DNA of 8,379 bases from NCBI GenBank assembly GCA_046462475.1, contig JBKGVB010000029.1, forward strand, positions 1 through 8,379. The letters are read 5' to 3'. Shown one piece after another: positions 5,207 through 8,379 of this stretch (position 1 is its first letter; each line of letters opens with the position of its first letter). The position numbers were made by a program, and so were the translations under genes. The notes below the pieces were generated by a model, which ran no database searches, was not told the DNA's origin, and saw only the letters and a list, made by a program, of their open reading frames with translations. The stretch is from JASLCR01 sp046462475 (lineage in GTDB: Bacteria; Patescibacteriota; Saccharimonadia; Saccharimonadales; Saccharimonadaceae).

Positions 5207-5343
5207 TAGTAAGTAATCTCAAAAAAGAAACACTTACACCTGGCTCGGGGCACATTCCGATAAACAATTGAGGAAAGGGCCGTTTGAGCAACAAAACATT
5301 CCTTGCAAGGGTGCGAAAATACCGGCTGATCACCGGTATTTTT
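5207..5343 (+). ncRNA. Candidate small RNA or attenuated leader of about 137 nt
   Basis: The stretch lies between the promoter at 5173-5201 and the intrinsic terminator at 5316-5343 and has no credible ORF. Local pairings visible by eye: GTAAGT (5209-5214) with ACTTAC (5232-5237) around a 17-nt A-rich loop; TCGG (5245-5248) with CCGA (5257-5260); AGGAA (5271-5275) with TTCCT (5299-5303); and a self-complementary CCTTGCAAGG at 5301-5310. I could not match it to 6S RNA, SRP RNA, tmRNA, T-box or any riboswitch consensus I know. A separate -10 (5366-5371) beyond the terminator favours an independent RNA. Its position directly upstream of the DHFR-like gene also allows transcription attenuation of that gene. 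Confidence 0.4.
5316..5343 (+). terminator. Intrinsic terminator upstream of the DHFR-like gene
   Basis: AAAATACCGG (5316-5325) pairs perfectly with CCGGTATTTT (5333-5342), a 10-bp stem with a 7-nt loop (CTGATCA). The 3' arm runs into five T residues (5339-5343). It sits 47 nt before the ATG of the next gene and away from any coding end on this strand, which is what makes it notable. Because the 5' arm starts with an A-run, it could also stop transcription coming from the right. Confidence 0.8.
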
Positions 5344-5365
5344 GGTTAGAAGAAATAAACCGCGG

Positions 5366-5371
5366 TAAAAT
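5366..5371 (+). promoter_or_regulatory. Candidate -10 (TAAAAT) for the DHFR-like gene
   Basis: TAAAAT lies 19 nt before ATG 5391 and downstream of the terminator, with a weak TTGGTT (5342-5347) 18 bp upstream that overlaps the terminator T-run. The resulting leader of about 13 nt would contain only the Shine-Dalgarno. Confidence 0.45.
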
Positions 5372-5380
5372 AGAGAAAAG

Positions 5381-5388
5381 AGGAGGTG
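5381..5388 (+). promoter_or_regulatory. Strong Shine-Dalgarno AGGAGGTG setting the start at 5391
   Basis: AGGAGGTG is an 8-nt match to the anti-Shine-Dalgarno consensus, the strongest in the window. The AGGAGG core ends 4 nt before ATG 5391. It rules out the longer in-frame reading from TTG 5268, which would cross the terminator. Confidence 0.85.
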
Positions 5389-5390
5389 TT

Positions 5391-5990
5391 ATGCGTAAGA
5401 TAATCGTTCTATCATTTATCACTCTAGACGGAGTCATGCAAGCACCTGGTGGACCCGAAGAAGATACATCTGGCGGTTTTCCATATGGTGGCTGGACCGC
5501 TCCCTATTTCGACGAAGCAGCAGGTCATGCAATGGCAAAACAAATGCAACCGACAGACTATTTACTCGGTCGTAAGACGTTTGATATTTTTGAGAACTAT
5601 TGGCCAAAGCCAGCACATGCAGCAGATTGGCCGGGTATCAACGACGGCATGAAGTATGTCATGTCGGCAACTAAAGATTCTTCAGACTGGAAAAATACGA
5701 CATTTATCAAAACCGTGGAAGATATAAAAGCCCTCAAAGCGTCAGACGGTCCAGATCTGCAGGTACACGGTAGCGGCATGCTTATCCAGACATTGCTACA
5801 CCATGATCTTGTCGATGAACTCTGGCTCAAGACCTTCCCGCTCACACTCGGACAAGGAAAGAGGCTGTTTGCAGACGGAACGATTCCAGCAGCATTTACA
5901 ATGGCAGAAGTTTCCGTAACCCCAGCTGGCGTCATTTTCGCAAACTACAAGAGAGACGGAGACGTACAGACGGGAACGGTCGGCGAATAA
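5391..5990 (+). CDS. Dihydrofolate reductase family protein (RibD C-terminal-like)
   Basis: A 199-residue soluble protein of the DHFR/RibD C-terminal reductase superfamily (PF01872), of the YyaP/YwjB type. Family marks: the opening strand MRKIIVLSFITLDGVMQAPGG (1-21), the nucleotide-contact segment DYLLGRKTFDIF (56-67), the Rossmann-like LQVHGSGMLIQTLL (123-136), LVDELWLKTFP (140-150) and TLGQGKRLF (152-160). Such proteins bind NADPH, but most lack known substrates; they are neither the housekeeping FolA nor a full RibD, since no deaminase domain is present. The length is typical. The start is fixed by AGGAGG. The alpha/beta hydrolase follows after 13 nt in the same direction, so the two are probably one operon. 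The leader region upstream, with its terminator, may control it. Confidence 0.87.
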   Translation: MRKIIVLSFITLDGVMQAPGGPEEDTSGGFPYGGWTAPYFDEAAGHAMAKQMQPTDYLLGRKTFDIFENYWPKPAHAADWPGINDGMKYVMSATKDSSDWKNTTFIKTVEDIKALKASDGPDLQVHGSGMLIQTLLHHDLVDELWLKTFPLTLGQGKRLFADGTIPAAFTMAEVSVTPAGVIFANYKRDGDVQTGTVGE

Positions 5991-6003
5991 ATACGCCAGT
6001 AAT

Positions 6004-6573
6004 ATGATTCATTATATCTATATCCCCGGTCTCGGTGACAGATTTGACCCTTTGCGCCACCTTGCACTGGCACGATGGAAAAGCCACGGCTCAAGAGTGA
6101 CGCTTGTTTCTATGCGCTGGTCAGACAAATCAGAGACCTACGAGCAGAAATATGCACGTATAGTCACGGCAATACAGACTCACAACAATGAAAAGGTGAT
6201 CTTGATCGGAGAAAGTGCCGGAGGGCCGATGGCCTTGCTTACTTTGTCGCGTCATCCAAAACAAATACAAAGCACTATTACTATCTGTGGCTATAATCAT
6301 GGCGCGTCCGACATTCATCCGATTCGGCGGCGGCGCAACCCAGCATTTTATCCTCTGCTTTTAAAGACCGACGAGATGCTGCCACGATTGCCGCAATCCG
6401 TGCGGCAATGCATCACCACTATTTATTCGACTCTGGATGGCACTGTCACAGCCAAACACAGCAAGATCGAGGGTACGCAGAAAATTATCTTGCGCACACC
6501 TGGACATTTCTGGAATATTGGACGAATACTTATCGCTGGACCAAAAAAATTGCGACCCTATTTGCTAGAATAA
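6004..6573 (+). CDS. Compact alpha/beta hydrolase
   Basis: A 189-residue alpha/beta-hydrolase-fold protein, short for the superfamily, implying a reduced cap or lid. It opens with the oxyanion-type strand-loop YIYIPGLGD (4-12), then VILIGESAGG (65-74), whose G-x-S-x-G elbow gives nucleophile Ser71. Asp145 (STLDGTV) and His168 (TPGHFW) lie at the expected places for the other two triad members. The substrate is unknown; esterase, thioesterase or lipase-like activity are all possible. A cluster of four Arg (109-112: IRRRRNP) precedes a probable cap helix. It starts 13 nt after the DHFR-like gene with no Shine-Dalgarno, so translation probably depends on coupling to the gene before. Its last codons (Leu-Leu-Glu-stop) also form the extended -10 of the UvrA-like gene. 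Confidence 0.82.
   Translation: MIHYIYIPGLGDRFDPLRHLALARWKSHGSRVTLVSMRWSDKSETYEQKYARIVTAIQTHNNEKVILIGESAGGPMALLTLSRHPKQIQSTITICGYNHGASDIHPIRRRRNPAFYPLLLKTDEMLPRLPQSVRQCITTIYSTLDGTVTAKHSKIEGTQKIILRTPGHFWNIGRILIAGPKKLRPYLLE
6563..6571 (+). promoter_or_regulatory. Extended -10 promoter (TGCTAGAAT), leaderless layout, for the UvrA-like gene
   Basis: TAGAAT (6566-6571) preceded by TGC ends 7 nt before ATG 6579. The box is built from the last codons of the hydrolase gene; its final T is the first base of that gene's TAA. There is no Shine-Dalgarno before the ATG and no good -35 among the A-run upstream. Confidence 0.6.
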
Positions 6574-6578
6574 AATAT

Positions 6579-8379
6579 ATGAGTGGATACATTGAGATTG
6601 CCGGCGCCAGGGAAAATAACCTGAAAAATATCAGCGTCCGCATACCAAAGCACAAGATTACTATATTTACCGGTGTGTCCGGATCAGGAAAATCTTCAAT
6701 TGTTTTTGACACCGTAGCAGCTGAGGGCCAGCGACTACTGAACGAAAATTTTAGCGCGTTTATACGAACATTTTTGCCAAAAGTGAAGCAACCAGAGGCT
6801 GACAGCATCACCAATCTCAATATGCCAGTAACTGTCGACCAGCGAAAGCTCGGTGGTGGCGCGACATCGACCGTTGCCACAGTAACCGATATTGCCCCAC
6901 TTGTCCGACGACTTTTTTCGCGTATCGGGCAGCCGAATGTGCCACAAGTGTACATGTTTTCGTTCAACAACGCGGCGGGAATGTGCCCAGAGTGCAAGGG
7001 TCTTGGCAGCAATATGGGGCTTGATGTCGAAGCGGCACTTGATACTTCCCTATCGCTCAATGAGGGTGCATTGCAACTTCCCGACTATAAAGTAAATGGC
7101 TGGTACTGGAAGCAAATCATTGAATCGGGCATGTTCGATTCAGACAAAAAACTGCGTGATTATACCGAGAAAGAAATAAATGAATTACTCTATGCCGAGC
7201 CTCGCAAAGTAAAGCTCGCAGGTATTAATATGACTTACGAGGGAATCGCCAGACGCTTTGCGACAAAGTATATTACGCGTGACTTATCGAATATGTCCGA
7301 GCGCACCCAGAAGGCAGTAAAGCCGTTTATGAGCATGGCACCCTGTACGCTGTGCCATGGCGCTCGCCTCAATCAAGCAGCACTGGCGAGCAAGATCAAT
7401 GGTCACAATATCGCTGATATTCTTGCTCTGCAAATCGATGAGCTCATAGGTGTACTTGGTGACATCAATGATCCAACGGTACAAAGCATCATCGATATGA
7501 TACGCATTCGGCTCGAACACCTCATAGAAATCGGCCTTGGCTACCTGAGTCTCGACCGGTCAACCGATACGCTATCAGGCGGTGAATCGCAGCGTGTAAA
7601 GATTGTAAAATATCTAAACGGCACGTTAAGTGACGTGATGTATATCTTTGATGAACCAAGTGTCGGCTTACACCCGCGCGACGTCCATCGATTGAATGAA
7701 CTACTCAAAAAGCTGCGCGATAACGGCAACACTGTCATTGTAGTGGAACATGACCCAGACGTCATCAAAGTTGCCGATCATATCATCGACGTTGGTCCAG
7801 GTGCTGGCTCACATGGTGGCGAGATTATGTTTGAGGGAAGTTATACTGCACTCTTAAAATCAGATACACTCACCGGCCAAGCACTTGGAGTGCATGCCAC
7901 ACTAAAAGAATCTGTGCGCACACCGAGTGGCGAAATCCGCATAGAAAATGCGCACGCCAATAACCTGCAGAACGTTAACGTAGAAATACCGACGGGTGTA
8001 TTGACGGCAATCACTGGAGTGGCCGGCTCCGGCAAAAGCTCCCTCATAAATCAAACATTCGTACGACAGCACCCCGATGCAATCGTAATCGATCAGACTC
8101 CTGTAGCAGCAAATAGCCGATCAAATGTCCTCACCTACACTGGTGTTATGGACGAAATTCGCAAGAGCTTTGCTAAAGAGAACGATGTCGACGCGAGCTT
8201 GTTTAGCTTTAATTCAAAGGGCGCATGCGAAAACTGCCAAGGCACAGGATATGTCGCTGTCGAGGCTGCATATGTCGAAGAAGCGAAAACGATCTGTGAA
8301 ATCTGCGAAGGTAAACGCTACAAAGAAGAAGTATTGCAACATCTCTGGCATGGCAAAAATATTGTCGAAGTACTCGACC
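6579..8379 (+). CDS. UvrA-like tandem ABC ATPase lacking the UvrB-binding domain (3' end outside window)
   Basis: 600 residues are visible, open to the window end. The first ATPase module has Walker A GVSGSGKSS (32-40), the UvrA-type EGQRLLNENFSAFIRTFL (49-66), Q-loop VTVDQRKLGGGATSTVATVTDI (84-105), signature LSGGESQ (332-338), Walker B YIFDEPSVGLHP (355-366) and switch His391. The second begins with Walker A GVAGSGKSS (480-488) and a Q-loop-like IDQTPVAANSRSNVLTYTG (504-522). Zinc-type cysteine pairs lie at 136/139 with 256/259, and at 550/553 with 573/576. Between RLFSRIGQPN (111-120) and FSFNNAAGMCPEC (127-139) only a few residues remain where canonical UvrA has its UvrB-binding domain of more than 100 residues. 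That matches UvrA2/DrrC-type paralogues (roughly 750-850 residues), known for DNA binding and, in Streptomyces, drug tolerance. A role in nucleotide excision through UvrB is therefore unlikely. ATG 6579 lacks a Shine-Dalgarno and follows an extended -10 by 7 nt. Confidence 0.9.
   Translation, partial: MSGYIEIAGARENNLKNISVRIPKHKITIFTGVSGSGKSSIVFDTVAAEGQRLLNENFSAFIRTFLPKVKQPEADSITNLNMPVTVDQRKLGGGATSTVATVTDIAPLVRRLFSRIGQPNVPQVYMFSFNNAAGMCPECKGLGSNMGLDVEAALDTSLSLNEGALQLPDYKVNGWYWKQIIESGMFDSDKKLRDYTEKEINELLYAEPRKVKLAGINMTYEGIARRFATKYITRDLSNMSERTQKAVKPFMSMAPCTLCHGARLNQAALASKINGHNIADILALQIDELIGVLGDINDPTVQSIIDMIRIRLEHLIEIGLGYLSLDRSTDTLSGGESQRVKIVKYLNGTLSDVMYIFDEPSVGLHPRDVHRLNELLKKLRDNGNTVIVVEHDPDVIKVADHIIDVGPGAGSHGGEIMFEGSYTALLKSDTLTGQALGVHATLKESVRTPSGEIRIENAHANNLQNVNVEIPTGVLTAITGVAGSGKSSLINQTFVRQHPDAIVIDQTPVAANSRSNVLTYTGVMDEIRKSFAKENDVDASLFSFNSKGACENCQGTGYVAVEAAYVEEAKTICEICEGKRYKEEVLQHLWHGKNIVEVLD

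Noticed and set aside
5181..5216. Tiny ORF (11 codons) before the candidate small RNA
   Set aside because: Its ATG lies between the -35 and -10 of the promoter that would transcribe it, and it has no ribosome binding site.
5268..5390. N-terminal extension of the DHFR-like protein from TTG 5268
   Set aside because: It would cross a clear intrinsic terminator, starts with TTG, and adds residues that do not resemble the family; AGGAGG before ATG 5391 decides the start.
5143..5390. Known riboswitch, T-box, 6S or SRP RNA in the intergenic gap
   Set aside because: None of the consensus cores I know can be placed in the sequence; kept only as an unclassified candidate RNA.
5597..5935. 112-residue minus-strand reading frame inside the DHFR-like gene
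   Set aside because: Antisense to a well-supported gene, low-complexity Ser-rich product, no start signals.
6530..7060. 176-residue minus-strand reading frame
   Set aside because: It lies antisense to the UvrA-like gene and the hydrolase end; the plus-strand frame carries Walker A, Q-loop and zinc motifs, so this is a shadow.
1..8379. CRISPR array, IS element, tRNA genes, prophage or toxin-antitoxin system
   Set aside because: No regularly spaced repeats, transposase or integrase motifs, cloverleaf-like sequences or paired small toxin/antitoxin genes were seen on either strand.

Overview
The window looks like a piece of a small, gene-dense bacterial chromosome of moderate GC (judged by eye). 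The standard genetic code fits: TGG is used for Trp throughout, TGA appears only as a stop, so the TGA-recoding codes of some candidate phyla are excluded. Small orphan membrane proteins, tail-to-tail gene packing, several genes whose -10 box sits 6-8 nt before the ATG, and an accessory redox gene set suggest a Patescibacteria/CPR lineage such as Saccharibacteria. That placement is inference only: there is no rRNA or ribosomal protein gene to confirm it. No tRNA, IS element, CRISPR array or phage gene was seen.

Layout. Positions 1-1323 (+) hold a two-gene redox operon: the 3' part of an LLM-class flavin-dependent oxidoreductase, then, 1 nt after its stop and with its own ribosome binding site, a coenzyme F420-dependent NADP oxidoreductase-like protein. 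Tail-to-tail with it, 1331-2252 (-) carries a YggT-family membrane protein and a four-helix membrane protein of unknown function. A small basic hypothetical ORF (2347-2673, +) and a single-helix membrane protein (2714-3043, -) converge on a GC-rich hairpin that can serve as terminator for both. Positions 3104-4039 (+) encode an exported phosphoesterase (phospholipase C/acid phosphatase family). Then come an FAD/NAD(P) ferredoxin-reductase-like protein (4105-4773, +) and a convergent DUF1801 protein (4777-5142, -).

The 248-bp gap 5143-5390 is the densest regulatory stretch. Divergent promoters share a near-palindromic -35 region, and a possible ~137-nt transcript ends at a clear intrinsic terminator at 5316-5343, upstream of a separate -10 and a strong Shine-Dalgarno for the next gene. 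It looks like a small-RNA gene or an attenuated leader. Positions 5391-6573 (+) hold a dihydrofolate reductase/RibD-like protein and a compact alpha/beta hydrolase. From 6579 to the window end runs a UvrA-type tandem ABC ATPase that lacks the UvrB-binding domain, so it is a UvrA2/DrrC-like paralogue rather than the main repair UvrA.

How it fits together. Four redox-type enzymes (LLM, F420/NADP-like, FNR-like, DHFR-like) lie close together but in separate transcription units, so a shared pathway is possible but not shown. The most distinctive signal is a recurring start-site layout, TTGCTAnAAT followed by 6-7 A/T bases and the ATG, in front of the phosphoesterase, the DUF1801 gene and the UvrA-like gene, none of which has a Shine-Dalgarno. 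It predicts leaderless mRNAs beside other genes in the window with ordinary Shine-Dalgarno leaders.
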